DNA from: Teichococcus vastitatis
GTDB lineage: Bacteria > Pseudomonadota > Alphaproteobacteria > Acetobacterales > Acetobacteraceae
DNA length: 64,000 nt
Direction of reading: 5' to 3'
NCBI RefSeq assembly: GCF_003604215.1
Contig: NZ_QXGS01000002.1
Span: forward strand, 186,001 to 250,000
Shown here: positions 46,921-56,638 of the stretch, one piece after another
How positions within the stretch are numbered: position 1 is the first letter of the stretch
Layout: each line of letters starts with the position of its first letter
Made by a program: the position numbers and the translations under genes
The notes under the pieces: generated by a model
Database searches by the model: none
The model's input: the letters and a program-made list of their open reading frames with translations, nothing else
What the model was told of the DNA's origin: nothing

Positions 46921-49503
46921 TCAGACAACGAAATTGACGATTCGGCCGGGGACATGGATGCGCTTCCGGATGGGGCGCCCGGCCAGGGCGCGCTGCACGT
47001 TTTCCTCCGCCTCGGCGGCGGCGAAGATGGCGGCTTCCGCGGCACCGACCGGCATCGCGATGGTGGCGCGCAGCTTGCCCAGCACCTGCACGGCCAGGGT
47101 GATGCTGTCGGCCCTGGCGACCTCCGCATCGGCCTCCAGCCAGGGCAGGGTAGCGACCAGCGGCGCGCCGGGGCGCAGCATGGCCCAGAGTTCCTCGGCC
47201 AGGTGCGGCATCATCGGGCTGATCAGCCGGGTGACCGCCTCCAGCGCCTCGCGCCGGGCCGCGCCATCCGTATCCTGATTCGCTTCCAGCATGTTGGCGA
47301 ATTCGTGGATGCGAGCGACTGCGACGTTGAAGGCGAAGGTTTCCAGCGCCTCGGTCACGGCGGCGATGGTGCGGTGGGTGGCGCGGCGCAGGTCGCGCGC
47401 CGCGTCCGGCGCCGGCATGATGTCCGCGCCGGGCAGGGCCGGCAGGGCGTGATGCACCAGCCGCCACAGACGTTGGCTGAAGCGGGATGCGCCGGCCACG
47501 CCAGCCGCCGTCCATTCCATGTCCCGGTCGGGCGGGTTGTCGGCCAGGATGAACCAGCGCGCGGTGTCGGCGCCGTACTGGTCGATGATGGCGCCCGGGT
47601 CGATGGTGTTGCGCTTCGACTTAGACATCTTGTCGTTGCGCGACACCGTGACGGCGAGGCCGGTGGCCTTGTCGGTGGCCGACCCGTCGGCCGCCACATC
47701 GACCTCCTCCGGCGCCAGCCAGCGGCCGTCCGGCGCCTTGTAGGAGGCGTGCTGCACCATGCCCTGGGTGAACAGCCCGGCAAACGGCTCCGGCGTGCCG
47801 AGGCGGCCGAGGCCCGACAGGGCGCGGGTGAAGAAGCGGGAATACAGCAGGTGCAGGATCGCGTGCTCGATGCCGCCGATATACTGATCCACCGGCAGCC
47901 AGCCATTCGCCGCCTCCGCCACCAGCGGCGTGCCCGCCCGGGGGGCGGTGAAGCGCGCGAAATACCAGGAGGAATCGACAAAGGTGTCGAAAGTGTCGGT
48001 TTCGCGCCGTGCCGGCGTGCCGCAGGACGGGCAGGCGACGTGCTTCCAGGTCGGGTGATGGTCCAGCGGATTGCCGGAGCGGGAGAAATCCACGTCTTCG
48101 GGCAGCGTCACCGGCAGCTGGTTGTCCGGCACCGGCACGGCACCGCAGGCTTCGCAGTGGATCACCGGGATCGGGCAGCCCCAGTAGCGCTGGCGGGAGA
48201 CGCCCCAGTCGCGCAGGCGCCAGTTCACCACCCCGGTGCCGGCGCCCCGCTGCTCCAGCGCGTCGATGGCGGCGCGCTTGCCCTCGGCGGTGCCGAGCCC
48301 GTCCAGGAAGCCGGAGTTGAACAGCGTGCCATCATCCGTGTAGGCAGTGTCGGCGATCTGGAACGCGGCCGCGTCCTCGCCCGGCGGCAGGATGACGGGG
48401 GGCACCGGCAGCCCGTATTTGCGGGCGAAGTCGAGGTCGCGCTGGTCGCCCGAGGGGCAGCCGAAGATGGCGCCGGTGCCGTATTCCATCAGCACGAAAT
48501 TGGCGATCCAGACCGGGAAGGAGGCGCCCTCGATGAACGGGTGCCTGACGCGCAGCCCGGTGTCGATGCCGCGCTTCTCCGCCTGCTCGATGGCCGCTTC
48601 CGAGGTGCCGAGTGAGCGGACCTCGGTGATGAACTCGGCGATCCTGGGATTCTGCGCCGCGGCCGCGGCCGCCAGCGGATGCTCGGCGGCCACGGCCAGG
48701 AAGCTCATGCCGAACAGTGTGTCCGGGCGGGTGGTGAACACCTCGACCTCGGACAAGCCGCCGGCCGGCTGTTCCAGGGCGAAGCGCACCCGCGCGCCTT
48801 CCGAGCGGCCGATCCAGTTGGCCTGCATCAGCTTCACGCGCTCGGGCCAGCGCTCCAGCCCGTCCAGCGCGGACAACAGCTCGGGCGCGAATTTGGTGAT
48901 GGAGAGGAACCACTGGGACAGCTTTTTCTTCTCGACCACCGCGCCGGAGCGCCAGCCGCGGCCGTCGATCACCTGCTCATTGGCCAGCACGGTGTTGTCC
49001 ACCGGATCCCAGTTGACCCAGCTTTCCTTGCGCTCGGCCAGACCGGCCTTCAGGAACTCCAGGAACAGCTTCTGCTGGTGGCCGTAATAGGAGGGATCGC
49101 AGGTGGCGAATTCGCGGTCCCATTCCAGCGACAGGCCCATGCGCTGCAACTCGGCCCGCATGGCGGCGATGTTGGCGTAGGTCCATTGCGCCGGATGCAC
49201 GCCCCGCTCGCGCGCCGCATTCTCGGCCGGCAGGCCGAAGGCGTCCCAGCCCATCGGGTGCAGCACCTGATGGCCGCGCGCCCGCTTGTAGCGGGCCACC
49301 ACGTCGCCCAGCGTGTAGTTCCGCACATGCCCCATGTGGATCTTGCCGGAGGGATAGGGAAACATCTCCAGCACATAGTATTTCGGGCGGCTGCCATCGG
49401 GCACGTCCGGCACCTGAAAGCAGCGGCCTTCAGTCCAGGCTTGCTGCCAGCGCGGCTCGGCGGCGGCGAAATCGTAGCGGGCGGGCGTGGCAACGTCGTT
49501 CAT
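46921..49503 (-). CDS. leuS: Leucyl-tRNA synthetase
   Basis: An 860-residue class-I synthetase. HMGH (56-59) and [10 protein letters not shown] (near 622) are the HIGH and KMSKS signatures. The CP1 editing domain has '[24 protein letters not shown]' with the threonine-rich proofreading region. The zinc-finger-like '[19 protein letters not shown]' and '[27 protein letters not shown]' lie between. It is complete to the C-terminal domain and is followed by lptE and holA on the same strand. Confidence 0.98.
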   Translation of the reverse strand: MNDVATPARYDFAAAEPRWQQAWTEGRCFQVPDVPDGSRPKYYVLEMFPYPSGKIHMGHVRNYTLGDVVARYKRARGHQVLHPMGWDAFGLPAENAARERGVHPAQWTYANIAAMRAELQRMGLSLEWDREFATCDPSYYGHQQKLFLEFLKAGLAERKESWVNWDPVDNTVLANEQVIDGRGWRSGAVVEKKKLSQWFLSITKFAPELLSALDGLERWPERVKLMQANWIGRSEGARVRFALEQPAGGLSEVEVFTTRPDTLFGMSFLAVAAEHPLAAAAAAQNPRIAEFITEVRSLGTSEAAIEQAEKRGIDTGLRVRHPFIEGASFPVWIANFVLMEYGTGAIFGCPSGDQRDLDFARKYGLPVPPVILPPGEDAAAFQIADTAYTDDGTLFNSGFLDGLGTAEGKRAAIDALEQRGAGTGVVNWRLRDWGVSRQRYWGCPIPVIHCEACGAVPVPDNQLPVTLPEDVDFSRSGNPLDHHPTWKHVACPSCGTPARRETDTFDTFVDSSWYFARFTAPRAGTPLVAEAANGWLPVDQYIGGIEHAILHLLYSRFFTRALSGLGRLGTPEPFAGLFTQGMVQHASYKAPDGRWLAPEEVDVAADGSATDKATGLAVTVSRNDKMSKSKRNTIDPGAIIDQYGADTARWFILADNPPDRDMEWTAAGVAGASRFSQRLWRLVHHALPALPGADIMPAPDAARDLRRATHRTIAAVTEALETFAFNVAVARIHEFANMLEANQDTDGAARREALEAVTRLISPMMPHLAEELWAMLRPGAPLVATLPWLEADAEVARADSITLAVQVLGKLRATIAMPVGAAEAAIFAAAEAEENVQRALAGRPIRKRIHVPGRIVNFVV

Positions 49504-49632
49504 GGGACCGGACTGTCGGGGGCTTCAGTGTCAGCAGAAATCCGGCAAGGGATACGGGCTTGGCGGCGCCAAGGGAAGGGCTCCAGGAGGCGGCAAGCAA
49601 ATCGCCCCGCTGCCGGTGAAGGGGAGGGCAAC

Positions 49633-49658
49633 AAAAAAGGGCAGGCCGGAGCCTGCCC
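49633..49658 (-). terminator. Intrinsic terminator of the DUF3576 gene
   Basis: GGGCAGGC and GCCTGCCC form a perfect 8-bp stem with a four-base loop, followed by TTTTTT on the minus strand, 16 bp after the stop. It separates this gene from leuS. Confidence 0.88.
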
Positions 49659-49673
49659 TCGCGATGCCGGGCC

Positions 49674-50189
49674 TCAGCGGCTGGCGGATTGGCTGCGCAG
49701 CTCGCGGGCCCGGGCCAGGACCTGGTTCTCCAGGTCGGTGTTGGTGCTCTGCGCCACCGGCGCGTCCACCCAGCTGCCGCCACGCTGCTCCTGCCGGAAC
49801 ACCGTCACGCGCACGCCGTCCGACCGCAGCTGGCGGCCCAGGATGTAGGCGGTGGCGCGGAACCGCTCACCGGGGGTGGAGGGCGGCGAATACCAGTCGG
49901 TGATGATGACGCCGCCGAACGGGTCTGCCGAGGTCAGCGGCAGGAAGGACAAGGTGTCCAGCGTGGCGCGCCACAGATAGGCGTTGACGCCCAGCGCCCC
50001 CCCATCCTGCGCGCCACCCTGCGGCGTCGAGCGATCGGTGCCCAGCAGCAGGATGCCGTCCGACCCGCCGAGTCGGCCCTGAACGCGGGCGCGCTGGCTA
50101 TCATCGAAATATTCGTCGTTCTGCACCTGGCGGCCATAGCCGCAGGCGACGAGGGGGAGGATCAGCCCGAGGGCGAGAAGCTTGCGCAT
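49674..50189 (-). CDS. DUF3576 lipoprotein
   Basis: A 171-residue lipoprotein. The signal ends at lipobox VACG (Cys16). The mature region 'LGVNAYLWRATLDTLSFLPLTSADPFGGVIITDWYSPPSTPGERFRATAYILGRQLRSDGVRVTVFRQ' matches DUF3576, which commonly precedes leuS in Rhodospirillales. Its position next to lptE and a porin suggests an outer-membrane role, but no function is established. Confidence 0.88.
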   Translation of the reverse strand: MRKLLALGLILPLVACGYGRQVQNDEYFDDSQRARVQGRLGGSDGILLLGTDRSTPQGGAQDGGALGVNAYLWRATLDTLSFLPLTSADPFGGVIITDWYSPPSTPGERFRATAYILGRQLRSDGVRVTVFRQEQRGGSWVDAPVAQSTNTDLENQVLARARELRSQSASR

Positions 50190-50230
50190 GGCCGCCGCAC
50201 GATAGGGTGCCGGGTCAGGCGATCAAGCGC

Positions 50231-50265
50231 AAAAACGAAAAGGGCGGCGGGTTTCCCCGCCGCCC
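50231..50265 (-). terminator. Intrinsic terminator of the porin gene
   Basis: GGGCGGCGGG and CCCGCCGCCC form a perfect 10-bp stem with a GAAA loop in the minus-strand RNA, followed by TTTTCGTTTTT. It lies 25 bp after the porin stop. Confidence 0.88.
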
Positions 50266-50290
50266 CTGCTTGTCCGATCCTTCGGGAGGA

Positions 50291-51580
50291 TCAGAACGCC
50301 ATGCGGATGCCCGTGATGAACACGTTGGCTTCGGTCTTGTTGCCGACGCCCTGGCCGCGGTCCACACCGGCTTCCTTGGTGGAGCCGCTGGTGTATTCGG
50401 CCACCAGCGCCAGGCCCGGCGCCAGCGCGTAGTTGGCGCCGACCGACCAGATCTGGTCCTTGCGGGCCGCCGGGTTGTTCACGTTACCGGCCGAAGTCTG
50501 CCAGTTGGCGTTGGCGCCGATCGTCAGGGCCTGGATGGTGTAGGACGCGCCGACGAACAGGTTGTTCAGGGCGCGATCGTCCACGCCGTCCTGCAGCAGG
50601 CTCAGGCCGGCATTGGACTGGCCGATCGCGTAGTTCGCACCCACCGTGGCGCCGTAGGCCGTGGCCTGCAGGCCGAACACGCCGACGGCCAGGCCGTTAG
50701 CCGAACCCACCGGGGTGGCCGGGGCGACGTTGGTGTTCTTGGTCGCGTCGCTGCCGATGAAGCCGGCCGTGGCGGCCAGGCCGACGCCGGCAAAGGACCC
50801 GCGGTAGCGCAGGGCGGCCTGCACCTCGTTCTTGCGGCGGGCCGAGCCATAGGCGTAGCTGCCGGCACGGTCACAGTTGGTGCCGAAGATCTCGCAGCCG
50901 CTATCCTCGCCTTCGCCGTCGTTGAAGCCGAAGGAGGCACCGAAATCGAAGCCGAAGAACTGCGGCGAGGTGTAGACGATCTTGGTGCTGTCGTTCAGAT
51001 AGCCACCGGCGATGAAGGCGGGGCGGTAGTTGCTGCCCACCACATTGTCCCACGCGTCGCCGTCGACGCCGCCCGTGCCGAAATTGGTGATGAAGCCGTT
51101 CGCCAGGGCGCCGAGCACCACGCCGTCCTCGTCACCGAAGCGCAGCTGGCCAGCGGTCGGCGACGACACCCACACATACATCTCGTCGGTGTCGAGCGCG
51201 GTCTTGGTGGCAACGGCCTGGTTGGCGGAGAGCTGGCCGGCCGGCGCCGCGCCGGTGAAGGAGCCGCCATTGATCGTGCTGGTGGAGTAGGCAGCGCGAT
51301 TCTGGTCCGTCTGGACTTCGATCGTGGCGCCGTAGCTGATGCCGTTGGCGGCCTTGCCTTCGACGATCACGTGGATCTCGGCGTCGGACGCGAAGTCGGA
51401 CTTGCCCAGGCTGGTGGTGCTGCGGCTGGCACCGGCGCCCTGATCCTGGTCGGTGAAGGCGTAGTTGAAGCGGAAATAACCGCCGACGCGAACCGTCGGG
51501 GCCTGCTGCGCCGAAGCGTCGGCAATACCGAGCACGGCGGTGGCGACGACAGCAGTGGTCGCCAACAGAATCTTGCGCAT
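50291..51580 (-). CDS. Outer-membrane porin
   Basis: A 429-residue beta-barrel protein. Residues 1-24 are a signal peptide ('MRKILLATTAVVATAVLGIADASAQ'). The mature protein has alternating hydrophobic strands ('VGGYFRFNYAF', 'GISYGATIEVQTDQ', 'GLALVAEYTSG') and ends in Phe ('NVFITGIRMAF'), the outer-membrane insertion signal. 'YVWVSSPTAGQLRFGDEDG' is typical of alphaproteobacterial Porin_4/OmpC-like proteins. GAGGAGGA before ATG 51580 is a very strong ribosome site, consistent with high expression. Confidence 0.9.
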   Translation of the reverse strand: MRKILLATTAVVATAVLGIADASAQQAPTVRVGGYFRFNYAFTDQDQGAGASRSTTSLGKSDFASDAEIHVIVEGKAANGISYGATIEVQTDQNRAAYSTSTINGGSFTGAAPAGQLSANQAVATKTALDTDEMYVWVSSPTAGQLRFGDEDGVVLGALANGFITNFGTGGVDGDAWDNVVGSNYRPAFIAGGYLNDSTKIVYTSPQFFGFDFGASFGFNDGEGEDSGCEIFGTNCDRAGSYAYGSARRKNEVQAALRYRGSFAGVGLAATAGFIGSDATKNTNVAPATPVGSANGLAVGVFGLQATAYGATVGANYAIGQSNAGLSLLQDGVDDRALNNLFVGASYTIQALTIGANANWQTSAGNVNNPAARKDQIWSVGANYALAPGLALVAEYTSGSTKEAGVDRGQGVGNKTEANVFITGIRMAF

Positions 51581-51825
51581 CCCAAGTCCTCCTCACGCGC
51601 CGGAGCGTCCCGGCTGGTCCCGCGGCCCGCCTGCCCCCCTCGGCAGGGTCCTGCACGCAAACAGTTGCAGGGCTGAAACAGGCCTGGGCGGACTATGCTT
51701 CGGCGCCGCGCGGGCGGGCAATGCTCCGCATGCGGCCTCCGCGACTTCATTGAAACACTGTGGCAGAAACGCAACAGACCCCTGGCCGTTCCGCCGCAAG
51801 CAGGGTTGCGCTAGGCTCCTGCGCC

Positions 51826-52497
51826 ATGTCCAGCATTGCCGAAAACCTGCACCGGGTGCGCGCGCGCATCGCCGAGGCCACCCTCCGGGCCGGCCGCGCG
51901 GAAGGCGCCGTCACCCTGGTCGCCGTATCCAAGTTCCATCCGGCGGAGGCGGTGGCCGAGGCGCTGGCGGCTGGCCAGGCGGTGTTCGGCGAGAATCGGG
52001 TGCAGGAAGCCGCCGGCAAGTTCCCGGCGCTGCGGCCGGATCACCCGGCGCTGCGGCTGCACATCATCGGCGCGCTGCAGACCAACAAGGCCCGCGACGC
52101 GGTGCGGGTGGCGGATGTGATCGAGAGCCTGGACCGCCCGAAACTCGCCGCCGCCCTGGCCGAGGGCATGGCGCGCGAAAGCCGCCGCCCGCGGGTGCTG
52201 GTGCAGGTGAACACCGGACGGGAACCGCAGAAGGCCGGCATCCTGCCCGAAGCCCTGGATGACTTCGTGGCCGAATGCCGCGAGGCGGGCGGCCTGCCGG
52301 TGGCCGGCCTGATGTGCATCCCCCCGGCCGATACCGATCCGAACCCGCATTTCGCCCTGCTGGCGGAGGCGGCCCGGCGGCTGCGGCTCGACATCCTGTC
52401 GATGGGCATGAGCGGCGACTTCGAGGCCGCGATTGCGCACGGGGCCACCCATGTGCGGGTGGGCACCGCCATCTTCGGCCACCGCCCGGTCCTGTAG
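51826..52497 (+). CDS. YggS-family pyridoxal phosphate-binding protein
   Basis: A 223-residue PLP-homeostasis protein. The cofactor Lys36 is in 'LVAVSKFHPAEAV', and 'VFGENRVQEAAGKF', 'HIIGALQTNKARDAV' and 'LSMGMSGDFEAAIAHGATHVRVGTAIFGHRP' complete the alanine-racemase-like barrel. The family binds PLP but lacks racemase activity and affects amino-acid and vitamin-B6 balance. ATG 51826 gives the standard length. It is divergent from the porin gene. Confidence 0.95.
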   Translation: MSSIAENLHRVRARIAEATLRAGRAEGAVTLVAVSKFHPAEAVAEALAAGQAVFGENRVQEAAGKFPALRPDHPALRLHIIGALQTNKARDAVRVADVIESLDRPKLAAALAEGMARESRRPRVLVQVNTGREPQKAGILPEALDDFVAECREAGGLPVAGLMCIPPADTDPNPHFALLAEAARRLRLDILSMGMSGDFEAAIAHGATHVRVGTAIFGHRPVL

Positions 52498-52530
52498 GCC
52501 CGGCCCCGCGACAGGGGCCGGACGCGGCGT

Positions 52531-53421
52531 TCACAGGGAGGACTGGCCGCCCCACTCGGCCAGCACCGAATCCGCCGGCAGGATGCCCTCGAACCACAGG
52601 CTGGCCGCGACGCGGGACATGGCGGCGCCATCATGGCCGATATGCGGCACGCTTTGCAGCCGCCAGCGGCAGGCCACCCCGAGTCGCTCCGCCGCCGCGC
52701 GGCCTGCGGCAAGGTAGTTCCCGGCCCGGGCGTAGCGGTGTGGGCCCTGCGCCACGGCCGCCGGGTTGGCCGGCAGGCTGGGGCCCGAGGTTTCGATGTC
52801 CTGCTCGCCGGCCAGGATCAGCAGCGGGAAGTCCAGCAGGCGGCGCAGCGCCTCCTCCTCCAGGCCGATGCCGCCCAGCCCGTCGGGGAAGGGCTGGTCC
52901 AGGGTGGGCAGGCTGTACCATCCGGGATTGCCCACCGCGATCGCCTCGAAGGGCGAGAGGTCCTGGGTGGCGGCCATGCGGTGGCCGAACTGGCCGCCCG
53001 CCGAGTGGCCAAAGAAATGCATCCTGTCCCGCCGCGTGACGCCACCCTGGCGCATCAGGGCCAGGAGCCGCGCCGGCACCTCGTAGCCCCATTGGTGGCG
53101 CGGGCGCAGGCTGCCATTGGTGGCCAGGACGTGACCATTATTGTAGGTCTCGGCGCCGGGGTACTCGGCATGGCCGAAGGTCGGCGCCACGATCAGCAGC
53201 TTGTGGGCGTCGGCGGCGGGGATCCAGAAATCGCGGTATTCGTCGCCGTTGCGGTTCATGCCGTGCTGCACGATCACCACCGGGCTGTCCTCGGTGAAGC
53301 CGTCCGGCCGGTAGGTGTGCAGCACCAGCGGGCGGGACGGATCGCCCGCCTCATCGATGAACGGAATGGCTTGGCGGCCGAGCGGCGCCAGCGCCGCGGC
53401 CAGGGTGTCGGAAAAGCTCAT
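52531..53421 (-). CDS. Alpha/beta-fold hydrolase
   Basis: A 296-residue hydrolase. The nucleophile Ser140 lies in FGHSAGGQF (137-145), the oxyanion region in 'VVIVQHGMNRNGDEYRDFWIPAAD', the acid near Asp208 ('LILAGEQDIET') and the His near 262 ('SVPHIGHDGA'). It resembles poly(3-hydroxybutyrate) depolymerase-like and dienelactone-type hydrolases; no signal peptide is seen. AAGGACG precedes ATG 53421. It follows a peptide-type binding protein by 22 bp on the same strand, so it may act on what that protein brings in. Confidence 0.85.
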   Translation of the reverse strand: MSFSDTLAAALAPLGRQAIPFIDEAGDPSRPLVLHTYRPDGFTEDSPVVIVQHGMNRNGDEYRDFWIPAADAHKLLIVAPTFGHAEYPGAETYNNGHVLATNGSLRPRHQWGYEVPARLLALMRQGGVTRRDRMHFFGHSAGGQFGHRMAATQDLSPFEAIAVGNPGWYSLPTLDQPFPDGLGGIGLEEEALRRLLDFPLLILAGEQDIETSGPSLPANPAAVAQGPHRYARAGNYLAAGRAAAERLGVACRWRLQSVPHIGHDGAAMSRVAASLWFEGILPADSVLAEWGGQSSL

Positions 53422-53443
53422 CAGGGGCGTCCTTGATCCCTAA

Positions 53444-55066
53444 TCATTCTGCGGGGCGGATGGCGGCGGCGTCGGTGGTCTGGTCCATGCGGCCGCCATA
53501 GGCGAGGCCCTTGCGCATCGCCCAGACGGCGTTCTCGAACTGCACCGGGATCACCGGCATCTCCTCCACCGCCACCTGGCTGGCCTGCCGCAGCAGCTCA
53601 TCGCGCGCCGCCGGGTCCATGGTCTGCATGGCGCGGCCGGTCAGCTCATCGAAGCGGGCGTTCGACCAGCCGCCGTAGTTGCTGGTGCCGACGCCCTGCG
53701 CCCGGTCGGTGGTCAGCAGCCAGGAGCGGAAGAACATCAGCGTCTCGTCCGCATCGGCCGACCAGCCGCCCATGGCCACCGAAAACTCCTTCTTGCCCCG
53801 CCGCCCGAAGAAGACGGAGGAGGGCATGGCATCCAGCTCCACCTTCACGCCGATGCGGTTCCAGAACTGCGCCAGCACCTGCGCCAGACGGGCGTCGTTG
53901 ATGTAGCGGTTGTTGGTGGCGTGGAAGGTCATGGCGAAGCCATCCTTGTGGCCGGCTTCGGCCAGCAGCCGCTTCGCGCGGGCCGGGTCGTAGGGCAGCA
54001 CCGGCAGGCCGGGGATGGTGCCGGTCATGCCATCCGGCAGGTATTGCGCCGCCGGGGTGGCCACGCCGTCCATCACCCGCTGCTCGACGGCCTGGCGGTC
54101 GATCGCCAGCGACAGGGCCTGCCGTACCCGCACGTCCTGCAACGGGTTCCGGCCCTCGCCTCCCTGGACAAAGGGGCTGGGGCTGCGGGCGGTGTCGAGC
54201 TGAATGAAGATCAGCCGGGTGGTTGGCTTGTTGGCCAGGGTGAAGCCAGGTTTCTGCCGCAGCTGCGCCAGATCGCCGGTGCCGGGGCTCTCGATCACGT
54301 CCTGGTCGCCAGCCAGCAGCCCGGCCATGCGCGGTCCGGCGGCGGTCACCGGCGTCAGCCGCACCTGCGCCCAGTGCGGCTTGTCGCCCCAGTAGTCGTC
54401 GTTGCGCTCCAGCTCGATGGCGCCGCCGGGGGTGTAGCTCCGCAGCCTGAACGGGCCGGTGCCGATGGCGGCGGACGCGTCGTTGAACTGCTGCGCCGCG
54501 GGCCATGGGCCGCCGAAGCCGCAATCCCCGCCCTTGCCGAAGTCTAGCGCCGCGCCCCCGACAAGGGCGCGCGGCAGGATGGCGAGCCGGTTCAGGTCGT
54601 TCAGCAGCAGCGGCTCCGGCACCTTGGTGACGAGGCGCAGCGTGCGTTCATCCACCGCCTCCATCGCGGCGATGCGGCGGGTGACGCGGGAAAAGGACTG
54701 CACCACCTCGCCAGGGTTGTTCAGGGTGCGGCAGTAGCTGAACACCACGTCCGGCGCGCCGAAGCTTTGGCCATTGTGGAAGCGCACCCCGTCGCGCAGG
54801 TGGAACACCCAGGTCCGGTCGTCCAGCCGTTCCCAGCGCGTGGCCAGCCCCGGTTGCACCTTGAGGTCGGCATCCACCGCCGTCAGCGCCTCGAACACGT
54901 GCTGCTGCAGCGTGGTGTTGGGCGTCAGGGAGTAATTGTGCGGATCGGCCGAGGTGGTTTCGCCGGACATGGCGATGCGCAGCGTCTGCGCGGTGGTGGG
55001 ATGGATGGCGAAGCCGGCGCCGAGTCCGGCCAGCAGGGCCAGGGCGGTGCGGAGGGGAGCTGGCAT
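53444..55066 (-). CDS. Extracellular solute-binding protein, family 5
   Basis: A 540-residue peptide-type binding protein. ATG 55066 begins a signal peptide 'MPAPLRTALALLAGLGAGFAIHPTTAQ'. Family blocks are 'SADPHNYSLTPNTTLQQHVFEALTAVDADLKVQPGLATRWE', 'VFHLRDGVRFHNGQSFGAPDVVFSYC' and 'VRQALSLAIDRQAV'. No permease or ATPase is encoded nearby. It heads an apparent operon with the alpha/beta hydrolase and is divergent from the monooxygenase at 55182, sharing a 115-bp control region. Confidence 0.88.
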   Translation of the reverse strand: MPAPLRTALALLAGLGAGFAIHPTTAQTLRIAMSGETTSADPHNYSLTPNTTLQQHVFEALTAVDADLKVQPGLATRWERLDDRTWVFHLRDGVRFHNGQSFGAPDVVFSYCRTLNNPGEVVQSFSRVTRRIAAMEAVDERTLRLVTKVPEPLLLNDLNRLAILPRALVGGAALDFGKGGDCGFGGPWPAAQQFNDASAAIGTGPFRLRSYTPGGAIELERNDDYWGDKPHWAQVRLTPVTAAGPRMAGLLAGDQDVIESPGTGDLAQLRQKPGFTLANKPTTRLIFIQLDTARSPSPFVQGGEGRNPLQDVRVRQALSLAIDRQAVEQRVMDGVATPAAQYLPDGMTGTIPGLPVLPYDPARAKRLLAEAGHKDGFAMTFHATNNRYINDARLAQVLAQFWNRIGVKVELDAMPSSVFFGRRGKKEFSVAMGGWSADADETLMFFRSWLLTTDRAQGVGTSNYGGWSNARFDELTGRAMQTMDPAARDELLRQASQVAVEEMPVIPVQFENAVWAMRKGLAYGGRMDQTTDAAAIRPAE

Positions 55067-55181
55067 GAACGGGTCTCCAGGAACACGTCCGGAGAACACC
55101 GCCCGCGCATCGAATGCAACCCGCGCTGGACGAGAGACGAATGTTGCATATGATGGACAACTCTGCCGGAGACCAGGGCCC

Positions 55182-56531
55182 ATGCCGCGCCAGATCTGCC
55201 TCAACGCCTTCGACATGGCCTGCATCGGCCATATCCAGCAAGGCATGTGGACGCATCCGCGCGATACCTCGCTGCATTACAACCGGCTCGACCACTGGGT
55301 GTCGCTGGCACGCACGCTGGAACACGGGCTGTTCGACGGGCTGTTCCTGGCCGACGTGCTCGGCATCTACGACGTGCAGGGCGGCAGCCCGGACGGCGCG
55401 CTGCGCCACGCGGTGCAGGTGCCGCTGCTCGACCCGGCCCTGCTGGTGCCGGCCATGGCGGCGGCGACCGACCATCTGGGCTTCGGCATCACCTGCAACC
55501 TGGCCTATGAGCAGCCTTTCCTGTTCGCCCGCCGGATGTCCACGCTGGACCACCTGACCGCGGGGCGGGTCGGCTGGAACATTGTCACCGGCTATCTCGA
55601 CAGCGCGGCGCGGGCAATGGGCTTTGACCGGCAGATGGCGCATGACGACCGCTACGACTTGGCCGATGAGTACATGGACGTGGTCTACGGCCTGTGGGAA
55701 GGCAGCTGGGCGGATGACGCGGTGCGCGCCGACCGGCAGGGCGGCAGCTATGCCAATTCGGCCCGGGTGCGGCCGGTGCAGCACCAGGGCCGGCAATACC
55801 GCATGGATGCCATCCACCTGTGCGAACCCTCGCCGCAGCGCACCCCGCTGTTGTTCCAGGCCGGCGCCTCCGATCGCGGCCGGCGTTTCGCCGCGCAGCA
55901 TGCCGAATGCGTCTTCGTCAATGGCGGCGCCCGGCCGGCGGTGGCGGCCCTGGTGGCCGACCTGCGCGCCCGCGCCGCGCCGCGCCCGCTGAAGGTGCTG
56001 GTCGGCGCCACGGTGATCGTGGGCCGCACCGGGGCGGAGGCGCGCGACCTGCTGGAGGAATACCGCCGCCACGCCAGCGTCGAGGGCGCGCTGGTGCATG
56101 CCGCCGCCTCGCTCGGCGTCGATTTCAGCCGCTTCGGCCTGGACGAGCCGATCGAGGCGGGCGGCAGCCAGGCGATCCAGTCCAATCTGGCGGCCCTGCA
56201 GCGGGCGGCCGGTCCGGTCTTCACCAAGCGGCGGCTGATCGACCAGTTCGTGCTGGGCAGCCGCCAGCCGCCCATCGTCGGCAGCGCGGAGGAGGTGGCC
56301 GACGCCCTGATGGCCTGGGTGGAGGAGGCCGATGTGGACGGCTTCAACCTGTCCCGCACGGTGATGCCGGAAGGGCTGGAGCGCTTCGTCGAGCTGGTGG
56401 TGCCGCTGCTGCAGGAGCGCGGCGCCTACAAGGCCGGCTATGCCCCCGGCACGCTGCGCGAGAAGCTGTTCGGCGCCGGGCCGCGCCTCGCGCCGCCGCA
56501 TCCGGCGGCGTCGCACCGCTTCGGTGGCTGA
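55182..56531 (+). CDS. LLM-class flavin monooxygenase (NtaA/SnaA/DszA family)
   Basis: A 449-residue flavin-dependent monooxygenase of the bacterial-luciferase fold. 'LNAFDMACIGHIQQGMWTHPRD', 'LEHGLFDGLFLADVLGIYDVQGGS', 'HLGFGITCNLAYEQPFLFARRMSTLDHLTAGRVGWNIVTGYLDSAARAMG' and 'TPLLFQAGASDRGRRFAAQHAECVFV' match NtaA/SnaA/DszA proteins. These use FMNH2 and O2 to attack aminopolycarboxylates, sulfones or related compounds. The substrate is not identifiable. A nitroreductase-like gene 1.1 kb downstream could supply reduced flavin. Confidence 0.9.
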   Translation: MPRQICLNAFDMACIGHIQQGMWTHPRDTSLHYNRLDHWVSLARTLEHGLFDGLFLADVLGIYDVQGGSPDGALRHAVQVPLLDPALLVPAMAAATDHLGFGITCNLAYEQPFLFARRMSTLDHLTAGRVGWNIVTGYLDSAARAMGFDRQMAHDDRYDLADEYMDVVYGLWEGSWADDAVRADRQGGSYANSARVRPVQHQGRQYRMDAIHLCEPSPQRTPLLFQAGASDRGRRFAAQHAECVFVNGGARPAVAALVADLRARAAPRPLKVLVGATVIVGRTGAEARDLLEEYRRHASVEGALVHAAASLGVDFSRFGLDEPIEAGGSQAIQSNLAALQRAAGPVFTKRRLIDQFVLGSRQPPIVGSAEEVADALMAWVEEADVDGFNLSRTVMPEGLERFVELVVPLLQERGAYKAGYAPGTLREKLFGAGPRLAPPHPAASHRFGG

Positions 56532-56638
56532 ACGATCCACCCTTGGCGCATGGGCGGCGGGCGGGCAGGCTGTGCGCCGTTCAGGCAGAACGGCCAGGGA
56601 GCAAAAGTCTGGCCGCGCCACGAGGGAGGATCTTCACC

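Noticed and set aside
55067..55181. TTGCATATGA palindrome-like sequence in the divergent SBP/monooxygenase promoter region as a regulator site
   Set aside because: Too short and without a second copy in the cluster; not supportable as an operator.
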